Position numbers and translations under genes: made by a program. Shown in pieces: positions 1-7,762 of a stretch of DNA of 64,000 nt (its first letter is position 1; each line of letters starts with the position of its first letter). The notes under the pieces are model-generated. The model did not search any database, was not told the origin of the DNA, and saw nothing but the letters and a program-made list of their open reading frames with translations. The stretch comes from Collimonas sp. OK607 (GTDB taxonomy: Bacteria > Pseudomonadota > Gammaproteobacteria > Burkholderiales > Burkholderiaceae_D), in assembly GCF_900111995.1 (NCBI RefSeq), contig NZ_FOKF01000004.1:146126-210125 (forward strand), written 5' to 3'.

Positions 1-471
1 GGTGACGTACGGCGCTTTCAGCGGCGAGGCTTCATGCGAGTGTACCGATCCCATGTAAATGATCGAGCCGCCGTTGCCTTTCTTGATCATTTCGCGCATC
101 GCTGCACGGGTAGTCAGGTAAGCGCCATCGAGATGGATCGCCAGCATTTTTTTCCAGTTGTCCAGGGTCGAGTCGACGATCGGGGCGATGATCTGGATCC
201 CGGCGTTGCTGATCAGGACGTCGATGCTGCCATAGGCGGCGACAGTATCGGCGATGCCTTTGTCGACCTGGGCTTCGTCGGTGACGTTCATGGCGACCGC
301 CATCGCGATGCCGCCGGACTGGGTGATCTCGTTGGCGGTGGCAGTGGCGGCGTCGAGTTGCAGGTCAGCGATCACGACCTTGGCGCCGGCGCGTGCGTAT
401 TCGATGGCGATTTCCTTGCCGATGCCGCTGGCGGAACCGGTAATCAGTGCAACTTTATCTTTGAGTGACAT
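1..471 (-). CDS. bdhA: 3-hydroxybutyrate dehydrogenase (SDR family), 3' part cut by window edge
   Basis: Reading the minus strand from the ATG at 469-471 gives [20 protein letters not shown], the Rossmann-fold TGxxxGIG cofactor motif of classical short-chain dehydrogenases. An acidic residue (VVIADL) follows, which fits NAD preference, and then the NAG motif (LISNAGIQ). The last visible residues, [20 protein letters not shown], contain the catalytic serine and the start of the Tyr-x-x-x-Lys motif. The SVHSHEAS context is typical of D-3-hydroxybutyrate dehydrogenases of Burkholderiales, which oxidise 3-hydroxybutyrate to acetoacetate in the cytoplasm. About 157 codons are present and about 100 are missing beyond base 1. 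It lies 50 bases downstream of adc on the same strand, so the two are probably co-transcribed and handle acetoacetate in polyhydroxybutyrate turnover. Confidence 0.88.
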   Translation of the reverse strand, partial: MSLKDKVALITGSASGIGKEIAIEYARAGAKVVIADLQLDAATATANEITQSGGIAMAVAMNVTDEAQVDKGIADTVAAYGSIDVLISNAGIQIIAPIVDSTLDNWKKMLAIHLDGAYLTTRAAMREMIKKGNGGSIIYMGSVHSHEASPLKAPYVT

Positions 472-521
472 GGCATTCCTTTATTTGCGTGATGATTTAC
501 GTGACGTTGGTTGGCTTAGGG

Positions 522-1262
522 TTACTTGGCCAGATAATCATAGGCGACCGTGCCCAGGGGCAAGGTCAGGTCAGACAAAATGTGTACTGCAGATAATACT
601 TCCAGCACCGGCAGATCGGCGACGGGCGCTAACGCATGCGCGTGCAGGTCAAGTGCGCCAGGGCCGCTCCAGGCGCCTTTGACGGTGATGTCGGTCAAGC
701 TGTACTGTACCAGTTCGCAGATGCGCGGTGTGCCGTCGACATGCGGAATGATTTTGAGCAAGAAAGCCGGCGTTTCCAGCGATTTCTTGATCGCTGCATT
801 ATCGAGCGTCTTGTGCTTGTATCCCATGGTGCCGGTGGCGACCCGGAAGTCGCTGTAATCTAGCGTGCCCATCAGGGTATCGGTATGCACGCGCAACTCC
901 GGGTTGCCGAGTTTTTTCGGAAAACCCCATAGTTCGCGGCCGCCGGCAATCGGCGGATGGTCATTCAGAAACATGCTGTGGACATAACCGCCAGCCACGC
1001 CATCGAGCGTCACCGGAATGACTTGCCCCGATTCGCAGTAATGCCCAAAGCCGGTGGAATCCGGCATTTTGATAAATTCAAACTTGACGATCGGCTCGAC
1101 GAATTGCAGCGGCGCAGGAATGATTTTCTTGAGCGCTTCCGGATCGGTACGGTAGGTGATGATCAGGAATTCGCGATTGATGAAACGATAAGGGCCCGGC
1201 GGAAAAGCGGGATTGTGGATAGGCATCGCAAAGGCGTTGTTGCGGACATCGTTTTCAGTCAT
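522..1262 (-). CDS. adc: acetoacetate decarboxylase
   Basis: The 246-residue product matches the length and motifs of acetoacetate decarboxylase, which converts acetoacetate to acetone and CO2 through a lysine Schiff base. The signature [13 protein letters not shown] is at about residues 107-119; the twin lysines K116/K117 correspond to the catalytic Schiff-base lysine and the neighbour that lowers its pKa. The N-terminal [20 protein letters not shown] segment is also typical. The ATG at 1262 gives the family's usual N-terminus. It is the first gene of a likely adc-bdhA unit, divergent from dctA. The pairing suggests handling of acetoacetate made from 3-hydroxybutyrate, either as an overflow route or to limit acid. 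The enzyme identity is strong; the physiological role is inferred. Confidence 0.93.
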   Translation of the reverse strand: MTENDVRNNAFAMPIHNPAFPPGPYRFINREFLIITYRTDPEALKKIIPAPLQFVEPIVKFEFIKMPDSTGFGHYCESGQVIPVTLDGVAGGYVHSMFLNDHPPIAGGRELWGFPKKLGNPELRVHTDTLMGTLDYSDFRVATGTMGYKHKTLDNAAIKKSLETPAFLLKIIPHVDGTPRICELVQYSLTDITVKGAWSGPGALDLHAHALAPVADLPVLEVLSAVHILSDLTLPLGTVAYDYLAK

Positions 1263-1824
1263 GGATCTTCCTTGTTATGAAAAGACTTGCTGGTGGCCTG
1301 GCCTGTTTGAGACAAACACAACAGGGGAAAGGTTGCCATTGCTTTCCGATGTTTTGTGTAAAACGGTTGTTTAGCCTCTCGGACAAGATGTGTAATTGCA
1401 AATAAAGCAATGTAAAAAATTGGGAAACGCCATTCAGAATACGCAAGCATTATGACAAGCGCATCTCAGGAAATCTTGCAGGGTAAATATCTCATGCGGG
1501 AATTTACTTGCGGCGAAATACAGAACAGAATGTATTCGTATGCAAATCTGCCAATTCAAAAGATTGCGGCAGATGCTTCTTGATGATGATTGCATAAAAT
1601 GCAATTTTATGTCGGTGAATGTAAATAACTTGAGTGGTGGTAGCGTTATCAGCTAAAGTGGCGCACTTTTTTCAGTTTTTCCTGTTTCGGTATTCAGGGA
1701 GGTTTACCGGATCGATGGGTAGGGAAAAGGAAGCAGTAGGATCAGCGCAGGCCGTGCAGTGTCATGTTTGCAGGCGGCCAGCAGCGATATTCTAAAAAAA
1801 GCGTAATCTAATCGGAGAGAACAT
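1263..1824. other. 562-bp divergent intergenic region adc / dctA
   Basis: This gene-free, AT-rich stretch separates divergent adc and dctA and must hold promoters for both. Visible structure: a perfect 15-bp palindrome TTGCATAAAATGCAA at 1590-1604, and a second inverted repeat ATTGC-N7-GCAAT at 1395-1411. I found no convincing sigma-54 -24/-12 element, although dctA is sigma-54/DctD controlled in many proteobacteria. Short ORFs here on the minus strand have no family features and were not accepted. Confidence 0.5.
1590..1604. promoter_or_regulatory. perfect 15-bp palindrome, candidate operator
   Basis: TTGCAT-AAA-ATGCAA is fully symmetric and lies about 220 bases upstream of dctA and 330 bases upstream of adc. 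Its size and symmetry suit a dimeric regulator such as a GntR or IclR type. No regulator gene is adjacent, so the assignment is speculative. Confidence 0.35.
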
Positions 1825-3153
1825 ATGGCAAAACCAGCGCTTTACAAATCACTCTATGTACAGGTATTGACCGCCATCGTGATCGGCGTCGTGCTTGGAC
1901 ATCTGTACCCGGAAACCGGGGCGGCAATGAAACCGCTCGGCGACGGCTTCATCAAATTGATCAAGATGATCATTGCGCCGGTGATTTTCTGCACCGTGGT
2001 AATCGGCATCGCCGGCATGGAAGACATGAAGAAAGTCGGCAAGACCGGCGGCCTGGCTTTGCTGTATTTTGAAATCATGAGTACCGTGGCTTTGATTCTC
2101 GGCCTGGTGGTGGTCAACGTCTGGCATCCGGGCACCGGCATGCACGTCGACCTGAGTGCGCTCGACACTAAGAGCATTGCTGCCTATACCGGTCCGGGCA
2201 AGATGGAGTCAGCCAGCGACTTCCTGTTCCACATCATTCCAAGCAGTTTTGTCGATGCTTTTGCCAAGAACGAGATCCTGCAAGTATTGCTGATCGCGAT
2301 ACTGTTCGGTTTTGCGCTGCATAAGTTCGGCGGTCGCGGCACGCTGGTGTTTGATTTTGTCGAAAAATTCTCGCATGTGCTGTTCGGCATGGTCGGCCTG
2401 ATCATGAAAGTCGCACCTATCGGCGCTTTTGGCGCGATGGCTTTCACTATCGGTAAATACGGCCTCGGCTCGTTGCTGTCGCTGGGCCAGCTGATGGGCG
2501 CGTTTTACCTGACCTGCCTGTTGTTCATTTTCGGCGTACTGGGAGTAGTCGCCAGGGTGCACGGTTTCAGCGTCTGGAAATTCGTCAAATACATCAAGGA
2601 AGAATTACTGATCGTACTCGGTACTTCGTCGTCGGAATCGGTGCTGCCGCGCCTGATGGGCAAGATGGAAAACCTGGGCGCCAAGAAATCGGTGGTCGGC
2701 CTGGTGATTCCAACCGGCTACTCGTTCAACCTGGACGGCACGTCGATCTACCTGACCATGGCTGCAGTATTTATCGCCCAGGCGACCGATACGCCGATGA
2801 CGCTGGTGCAGCAACTGACCTTGCTGGCAGTCCTGCTGCTGACTTCCAAAGGCGCCGCGGGCGTTACCGGCAGCGGCTTCATCGTTCTTGCGGCGACCTT
2901 GTCGGCGGTCGGCCATGTGCCGGTTGCAGGCCTGGCGTTGATCCTGGGTATCGACCGTTTCATGTCGGAAGCACGCGCCTTGACCAACACCATCGGTAAT
3001 GGCGTGGCGACTATCGTCGTGGCGAAATGGACCGGCGAGCTGGATGAAGAGCAGTTGCATCGCCAGCTGGATGGCAAAGCGATCGATTCCGAGCAGGAAC
3101 TGGCGGCACGCGAAGCGGCGCTGGCGGAGGCTGACCAGCGCAGTCATTCCTAA
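1825..3153 (+). CDS. dctA: C4-dicarboxylate:H+ symporter DctA
   Basis: The 442-residue polytopic membrane protein belongs to the dicarboxylate/amino acid:cation symporter (DAACS) family and carries succinate, fumarate and malate across the inner membrane. Visible family features are the N-terminal helix [21 protein letters not shown], the serine-rich re-entrant loop [13 protein letters not shown] near residues 268-280, the motif [13 protein letters not shown] near 297-309, and the second re-entrant segment with [14 protein letters not shown] near 347-360. The charged C-terminal tail is also typical. A GGAGAGA ribosome site ends five bases before the ATG. It stands alone between its own long leader and a rho-independent terminator at 3251-3288. 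No dctBD sensor/regulator genes are in the window. Confidence 0.95.
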   Translation: MAKPALYKSLYVQVLTAIVIGVVLGHLYPETGAAMKPLGDGFIKLIKMIIAPVIFCTVVIGIAGMEDMKKVGKTGGLALLYFEIMSTVALILGLVVVNVWHPGTGMHVDLSALDTKSIAAYTGPGKMESASDFLFHIIPSSFVDAFAKNEILQVLLIAILFGFALHKFGGRGTLVFDFVEKFSHVLFGMVGLIMKVAPIGAFGAMAFTIGKYGLGSLLSLGQLMGAFYLTCLLFIFGVLGVVARVHGFSVWKFVKYIKEELLIVLGTSSSESVLPRLMGKMENLGAKKSVVGLVIPTGYSFNLDGTSIYLTMAAVFIAQATDTPMTLVQQLTLLAVLLLTSKGAAGVTGSGFIVLAATLSAVGHVPVAGLALILGIDRFMSEARALTNTIGNGVATIVVAKWTGELDEEQLHRQLDGKAIDSEQELAAREAALAEADQRSHS

Positions 3154-3250
3154 GTTTGCCTGCGGGGGGATTCCCCTGCATTGAAAAAAAACGGTTGCTA
3201 TGCACCAGGCTTAAGTTGTCGTATTGGAAATCGTGCTGTAACTCATTCGG

Positions 3251-3288
3251 AACCCGCGTGGCGCTCTGCTCTCGCGGGTTTCTCTTTT
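3251..3288 (+). terminator. rho-independent terminator after dctA
   Basis: Perfect 8-bp arms AACCCGCG (3251-3258) and CGCGGGTT (3273-3280) are followed by a T-rich run (TTTCTCTTTT). It lies about 100 bases after the dctA stop codon on the same strand. Confidence 0.85.
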
Positions 3289-3360
3289 GCGGAAGGTGTT
3301 AATAGGCAGCTGGCCAAAATCGACTAAAGAAGAGCTGAAAAATGCTATCTTGGAAATGTA

Positions 3361-3418
3361 AATCCAATCTATATTCCTATATCTGGTACAATTATCCCTA
3401 ATTTAGGAATATTGGATT
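3361..3418 (+). promoter_or_regulatory. nested inverted repeats overlapping promoter and ribosome site of the MNT gene
   Basis: The stretch starts with AATCCAAT-CTAT-ATTCCTA (3361-3379) and ends with TAGGAATATTGGATT (3404-3418), the inverse complement apart from a 4-base insert. Inside it sits a perfect small palindrome CCTAA-T-TTAGG (3397-3407). A -10-like TACAAT (3387-3392) lies between the arms, and the right arm covers the AGGA ribosome site (3405-3408) and runs to the base before the ATG. Such geometry is what one expects of an autoregulated toxin-antitoxin promoter. The N-terminal helix-turn-helix of the downstream protein is the obvious candidate binder, but this is inferred. Confidence 0.6.
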
Positions 3419-3991
3419 ATGCGACCTCTTGATATCCTTTTCTCGCCGCCGGAGCAGCGACTCATCGCGACGGTGCTGACTCACCCGGAGCGGGACTTCG
3501 GAACCCTTGAGCTATTGAGCAAAATGGGTAGTAGCAGAAGTGCGGGTAGCGTAGTGCTAAAGCGATGGGTAGAGTCAGGATTGCTGAAAGAACGCAGAGT
3601 TGGCAATCAGCGCCGCCTGGCCGCCAATCCCGATTTCATCCTCTACCCCGAACTGCGGAAAATGGCCTTGAAGACGGTGAGCCTGGCTGAGCCCTTGGCG
3701 TGCGCCCTTGCCCCCATTTCGGAGCGACTACGCGAAGCGTTTGTCTTCGGTTCTGTCGCGGCCGGCAAGGACACCAATGACAGCGATATTGACATGGTCG
3801 TCGTTGGCGACGTGGATCTGTTTACCGTGTCTCCCTTGTTGGACTCAGTGGAGCAAGAGCTAGGGCGGCCAATTCATGTGAATGTCTACAACGAGGACGA
3901 ATGGTCATCTGGCGACGACCCGGTGCTTCAATCCATTAAGGCTGGCCCTCGCATCGATTTAATGGGGGAGCTACGTGGCACGACCATCTGA
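3419..3991 (+). CDS. winged-helix + MNT-type nucleotidyltransferase (putative antitoxin)
   Basis: The 190-residue protein has two parts. Residues about 1-75 look like a winged helix-turn-helix (LELLSKMGSSRSAGSVVLKRWVESGLL, then RRVGNQRRLAANPDF as the wing). Residues about 95-190 form a minimal nucleotidyltransferase with the exact GS-x10-DxD motif: G111-S112 then D123-I-D125, followed by the third strand IHVNVYNEDEW. Known MNT antitoxins (MntA of HepT/MntA, type VII toxin-antitoxin systems) AMPylate their HEPN partner. The next gene overlaps it by 17 bases and encodes a HEPN-like helical protein, supporting that role. The extra N-terminal DNA-binding domain suggests it represses its own promoter, which carries large inverted repeats. 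The stand-alone position between two terminated or divergent housekeeping units suggests an acquired cassette. Confidence 0.8.
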   Translation: MRPLDILFSPPEQRLIATVLTHPERDFGTLELLSKMGSSRSAGSVVLKRWVESGLLKERRVGNQRRLAANPDFILYPELRKMALKTVSLAEPLACALAPISERLREAFVFGSVAAGKDTNDSDIDMVVVGDVDLFTVSPLLDSVEQELGRPIHVNVYNEDEWSSGDDPVLQSIKAGPRIDLMGELRGTTI

Positions 3992-4412
3992 GTATGAGAA
4001 TCTGCTGAAGGTAGGCTCTTTTAAGGAAGCTGCTTCGAGCAAGGAATCCGTCAAACAGTTCATGCAGAATGCGCAAGAGCTACTGGCAGCCTCGAAGGTC
4101 GGCCTTGGCGCCTCTCCGCAGTTTTTGCTTGCCTACGAAGGCATGTTCAATGTCGTCATGGCGGTATTGGAGTTCCATGAGGTTCGCCCGGGCGATGCCG
4201 GCGGCCACAGGTCCACAGCAATTGGTCGCGTTGCAGCAGACCTTGGCTTGGCTCCGGCGAAGCAGAGCGCGCTTATCCGTCTCCATGATGCTCGCAATCG
4301 CGTCACATACCGGAAACCCGTCCCTCCGGTTACCAACTCGGACGCTGATGCCATGCGAAGTATTCTGGACGACATGCATTCTGCCGCACGCGCACTTATC
4401 GGTTCACTTTAA
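3975..4412 (+). CDS. HEPN-like helical protein, putative toxin partner of the MNT enzyme
   Basis: The 145-residue, mostly helical protein overlaps the preceding nucleotidyltransferase by 17 bases, so translation is probably coupled. A central helix LLAYEGMFNVVMAVLEFHEVRP (within about 51-72) and a late LIRLHDARNRVTYRK (about 100-114) fit a HEPN four-helix fold. The canonical HEPN ribonuclease motif is R-x4-6-H; here it reads R107-N-R-V-T-Y112-R, so a tyrosine stands where the catalytic histidine would be, with a histidine instead three residues before R107 (H104). It may therefore be an altered nuclease, a pure substrate-binding partner, or a tyrosine target for AMPylation. Family membership rests on context and motif by eye, not on a profile search. 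Confidence 0.68.
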   Translation: MARPSEYENLLKVGSFKEAASSKESVKQFMQNAQELLAASKVGLGASPQFLLAYEGMFNVVMAVLEFHEVRPGDAGGHRSTAIGRVAADLGLAPAKQSALIRLHDARNRVTYRKPVPPVTNSDADAMRSILDDMHSAARALIGSL

Positions 4413-4462
4413 TGAACCCTTCCAATCTGGTAAATATCGGTGCATAGAGCACAGTAGTAATA

Positions 4463-5194
4463 CTAGATTCCCAGATAGGCTTGCTGAACGGCCGGATCGT
4501 TGATCAGGTTTTTTGCAAGTCCGCTATGCACGATGCGGCCGGTTTCCATCACGTAGGCACGGTCTGCGCCGGACAAAGCCAGCTGCACATCCTGCTCGAC
4601 CAGCAATACGGTCACGCCATCCCGCTGGATCGCGGCCATTACTTCCATCAGCTCCTGCGTCACGACCGGCGCCAGGCCCAGGCTCATTTCATCGATCATC
4701 ATCAGTACCGGCGCCGCCATCAAGGCGCGCGCGATGGCGCACATCTGCTGTTCGCCACCCGACATGCTGCCGGCCAGCTGGCGCCGCCGCTCTGCCATGC
4801 GCGGGAAGATGGCGTACATCTTGTCCAGGTCGCGCTCGATGGCGGCCTTATCGTTGTGACGGCGGTAACTGCCCATCAACAGGTTGTCTTGCACGGTCAT
4901 GCGGTCGAACAACTGACGTCCTTCGGGCACCTGCACCAGGCCCAGGCCGAAGATTCGATCGGGCGTTACCCCAACCAGTTCGCGGCCGTTCATGACAATG
5001 CTGCCGCTGCAAGACAACATGCCTGATAAAGCCCGCAGCAAAGTCGTCTTGCCAGCACCGTTGCTGCCGACCAGCGCCACCATTTCGGCGGGATAGATTT
5101 CCAGGTCGACGCCGTGCAACACCGGCAATTCACCGTAGCCGGCACCCAGATTGCTTACTTTAAGCAGGGGAGTCGTATCTGCCGGAGCGCTCAT
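4463..5194 (-). CDS. livF: branched-chain amino acid type ABC transporter, ATP-binding protein LivF
   Basis: The 243-residue ATPase is one of the two nucleotide-binding subunits of a liv-type importer. Visible motifs: Walker A GSNGAGKTT (43-51), the LivF-typical VQVPEGRQLFDRMTVQDNLLMG, signature MSGGEQQM (about 144-151), Walker B LMMIDE (164-169) and a switch histidine position replaced by VEQDVQLAL, where the Q/D is usual for LivF. The C-terminal AYLGI is characteristic. It is the last gene of the liv operon on the minus strand and overlaps livG by 4 bases. The substrate is not determinable from the ATPase; liv-type systems also carry amides, urea and aromatic acids. Confidence 0.92.
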   Translation of the reverse strand: MSAPADTTPLLKVSNLGAGYGELPVLHGVDLEIYPAEMVALVGSNGAGKTTLLRALSGMLSCSGSIVMNGRELVGVTPDRIFGLGLVQVPEGRQLFDRMTVQDNLLMGSYRRHNDKAAIERDLDKMYAIFPRMAERRRQLAGSMSGGEQQMCAIARALMAAPVLMMIDEMSLGLAPVVTQELMEVMAAIQRDGVTVLLVEQDVQLALSGADRAYVMETGRIVHSGLAKNLINDPAVQQAYLGI

Positions 5195-5925
5195 GGCCGC
5201 TTCTTTCCCAGATAAGCCTGCACTACGACCGGATCCGACAGCACCGCCTCGGGCGTGCCATCGGCGATCTTTTCTCCATGGTGTAGCACCAGCAAGCGAT
5301 CCGACAGGCTTTTGATGGCCTTGATCACGTGCTCGATGACGAGAATGCTGATGCCTTGATCGCGCACTTTGCGCAGCAGGTCGATAACCTCATCGATCTC
5401 GACATGGTTCAGGCCGGCCATGATCTCGTCGCACAGTAACAGCTTGGGCTGCATCGCCAGCGCCTTTGCCAGCTCCAGCCGTTTGCGGCCCGGGCCACCG
5501 AGTTCATCGGCGCGTTGATCGATGTGTTTATCCAGTCCCACGAATTCAAGGCAGGCACGCGCCTGTTCGCGCGCCTGCGCCAGGCGCGACTGGCCGCCGT
5601 CGCGCCCGAACAGAGCGCCGACGGCGACGTTATCCAATACTGTCAGTCCCGGAAACGGACGCATGATCTGGAACGTGCGGCCAATCCCGAGCCTTGCGCG
5701 GCGAAATGCGGGCAGGCGGTTGATGGACTCGCCCTGGAACAGCAACTCGCCCTCGGTCGGCGCCAGGGTTCCGCTAATCAGACTGATCAATGTTGTCTTG
5801 CCCGCGCCGTTGGGGCCGATCAGACCCAGGATTTCGCCCTGCGCCAGCGTCAGGCTGACATCGTTAACCGCGATCAGCCCGGCGAAACGCCGGGTGGCAT
5901 GACGGACTTCGAGCAGGGCAGTCAT
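5191..5925 (-). CDS. livG: branched-chain amino acid type ABC transporter, ATP-binding protein LivG
   Basis: The 244-residue ATPase carries Walker A GPNGAGKTT (37-45), the LivG-typical GIGRTFQIMRPFPGLTVLDNVAVGAL, Walker B LLLCDE (about 162-167) and switch histidine in VIEHVIKAI. The ABC signature region reads ELGGPGRKRLELAKALA (about 141-157) instead of the common SGGQQRR form; relaxed signatures of this kind occur in one liv subfamily. It overlaps livF and livM by 4 bases each, indicating a tightly coupled operon. With LivF it should power import through the LivH/LivM permeases. Confidence 0.92.
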   Translation of the reverse strand: MTALLEVRHATRRFAGLIAVNDVSLTLAQGEILGLIGPNGAGKTTLISLISGTLAPTEGELLFQGESINRLPAFRRARLGIGRTFQIMRPFPGLTVLDNVAVGALFGRDGGQSRLAQAREQARACLEFVGLDKHIDQRADELGGPGRKRLELAKALAMQPKLLLCDEIMAGLNHVEIDEVIDLLRKVRDQGISILVIEHVIKAIKSLSDRLLVLHHGEKIADGTPEAVLSDPVVVQAYLGKKRP

Positions 5926-6878
5926 AGCCTGTGGATCCGGATGTTTTCAATGAAATAACGCCAGCCGGTTTTGCGGAAACGCCGCAGCATGTCGGCCAGG
6001 CCGAGGGGCATCATGACCACCGCAGCGACGATGACGACACCAAAAAACAGGCCGGCGACGCTGGTCACTTCACTCGACAGGAATTCGGAAACGGCAGACA
6101 GCGAGAGCGCGCCGACGATGGGCCCCAGCACGGTGCCGGGGCCACCGAAGACAGCCATGATGATCATCTTGACGTTAAGGCTGATATCGAAGGCGCTTTC
6201 CGGATCGAGGAAGGTAATCCAGTAAGCATGAATACCGCCGGCCAGGGCGCTGAAGATGCCTGAAAGTGTAAACGCAAGAACCTTGTACAGAGTAGTGTTG
6301 ACACCCATGACGGCAGCGGCTTCCTCGTTTTCTCGAATCGCGATGAGTCCGAAACCGAAGCGGCTGCGCGTCAGCCAGAAGATCGTCAGGGTAGCGATCA
6401 CCAACAGGCCCAGCGCCAGTTCATAGAACAGCCGGTCGTTATTTAACGGCGGCAGCACCAGGCCGATGTTTTGACCAGCCAGCCCGACGTTGGAGACGAT
6501 CGCGGTCATGACCTGCGACAAGGCCAGCGTCGCAATCGCGAAGTAGTGGCCTTTGAGACGCAGCACCGGCAAGCCCAGCAGAACCGCAAAGACTATCGCC
6601 AGCAGCACGCCGAAAACCAGGCCGACACCGAACGGCAATTGCCACTGCACCATGGCGATGGCCACGCCGTAGCCGCCCAGTCCGTAAAACACCGAATTGC
6701 CGAACGAAGCATAGCCGGTATAGCCGCCGATGATGTTCCAGCCTTGCGCCAACACCGCCAGCAGCAACGCGTTGATGCCGAACTGGATCAGCACGTCGGA
6801 TCCGTACCAGGGAACGCCGGCCAGCAGTAACAGGGCGAGCACTACCAGGCCTGTGCGCCACATCTTCTTGTTGCTCAT
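5922..6878 (-). CDS. livM: branched-chain amino acid type ABC transporter, permease LivM
   Basis: I place the start at the ATG at 6876-6878 (MSNKKMWRTGLVVLALLLL), which overlaps livH by 4 bases and gives the usual 318-residue LivM; the reading frame stays open further upstream, but that part is only the livH antiphase. The protein is highly hydrophobic with about 8-9 membrane helices. Family motifs are GYTGYASFGNSVFYGLGGYG, GHYFAIATLALSQV, the ATPase-docking loop AIRENEEAAAVMGVNTTLYKVLAF (only its core is diagnostic) and FGGPGTVLGPIVGA near the C-terminus. It forms the inner-membrane channel together with LivH. Confidence 0.93.
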   Translation of the reverse strand: MSNKKMWRTGLVVLALLLLAGVPWYGSDVLIQFGINALLLAVLAQGWNIIGGYTGYASFGNSVFYGLGGYGVAIAMVQWQLPFGVGLVFGVLLAIVFAVLLGLPVLRLKGHYFAIATLALSQVMTAIVSNVGLAGQNIGLVLPPLNNDRLFYELALGLLVIATLTIFWLTRSRFGFGLIAIRENEEAAAVMGVNTTLYKVLAFTLSGIFSALAGGIHAYWITFLDPESAFDISLNVKMIIMAVFGGPGTVLGPIVGALSLSAVSEFLSSEVTSVAGLFFGVVIVAAVVMMPLGLADMLRRFRKTGWRYFIENIRIHRL

Positions 6879-7738
6879 GTGGTCTTTCCAAGTAAGCCGC
6901 TGGGACGCACGATCAGCACCAGCACCAGGATGCCGAAGCTGGCGACATCGGCGAAGGTCTGGCCGATATACAAGGCGGTCAGCGACTCGACGATCCCCAG
7001 GAACAGCCCGCCGACGATGACGCCCAGCGGATTGTCGAGGCCGCCGATAATCGCAATGGCGAAGGATTTGGCGGTGAGCGTGGCGCCGATGTACGGATTG
7101 ATTTGCGACACCGTGCCATACAGCGTGCCGGCTGATCCCGCCAGCGCAATGCCCAAGGCGAAGGTCATGGCATACAGGTGACGTGGTTCGACGCCGTAGA
7201 GGCGGGCGGCAGTCAGGTTCTGGGCGGTGGCGCGAATCGCCCGTCCGAGCCGGGTGTGCAGTAAAAACAGCCACATGCCGACTGTCAGGACAATGGCGAC
7301 ACCGAACGCACCCAGCCGAGCCACCGGAAATACCACCGGCCCCCATGCCAGGCTGTTGCCGGCGTAAGGTGGGTTGATGGTGCGAAAGTCTGCAGAAAAT
7401 ACCAGTTGGGCCAGATAAGTCAGCACCACTTCCAGTCCGAAAGTGATCAGCAGCGTGTTGAACATCGGCGCCCTGATCACCAGGTTGAGCAAGCCACGCT
7501 GCAGCGCATAGCCGAGGGCGAACATTACGGCAGCGGTGATGGGTAATCCGAGGAACGGATCAATATGCGCGTAGGTGTAGAGGTACCACGACGCGTAGGC
7601 GCCCAGCATGATGAAGGCGCCATGCGCCAGGTTGACGATATTGAGCACGCCCCAGACCAGGGCCAGGCCAAGCGCCATGACAGCGTACAGCCCGCCGAGC
7701 AGAATGCCGTTGACGAGGATCTGTGCGAGCAGTTCCAC
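6875..7738 (-). CDS. livH: branched-chain amino acid type ABC transporter, permease LivH
   Basis: The 287-residue membrane protein has the LivH hallmarks: MELLAQILVNGILLGGLYAVMALGLALVWGVLNIVNLAHGAFIMLGAY at the N-terminus (part), the docking loop RAIRATAQNLTAARLYGVEPRHLYAMTFALG, and the C-terminal IIGGLDNPLGVIVGGLFLGIVESL. About 8 membrane helices are expected. It follows the binding-protein gene by 24 bases and overlaps livM by 4, so the order in the transcript is livK-H-M-G-F. Confidence 0.94.
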   Translation of the reverse strand: MELLAQILVNGILLGGLYAVMALGLALVWGVLNIVNLAHGAFIMLGAYASWYLYTYAHIDPFLGLPITAAVMFALGYALQRGLLNLVIRAPMFNTLLITFGLEVVLTYLAQLVFSADFRTINPPYAGNSLAWGPVVFPVARLGAFGVAIVLTVGMWLFLLHTRLGRAIRATAQNLTAARLYGVEPRHLYAMTFALGIALAGSAGTLYGTVSQINPYIGATLTAKSFAIAIIGGLDNPLGVIVGGLFLGIVESLTALYIGQTFADVASFGILVLVLIVRPSGLLGKTT

Positions 7739-7762
7739 CTGAAATCCCGATGGCCTACCGGT

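Noticed and set aside
1263..1824. Sigma-54 promoter for dctA
   Set aside because: I looked for GG-N10-GC elements with the flanking consensus on both strands and found none that was convincing.
6879..7346. N-terminal extension of livM to 7346
   Set aside because: The extension is the livH coding region read in another phase; the ATG at 6878 yields the normal LivM N-terminus and a 4-base overlap.
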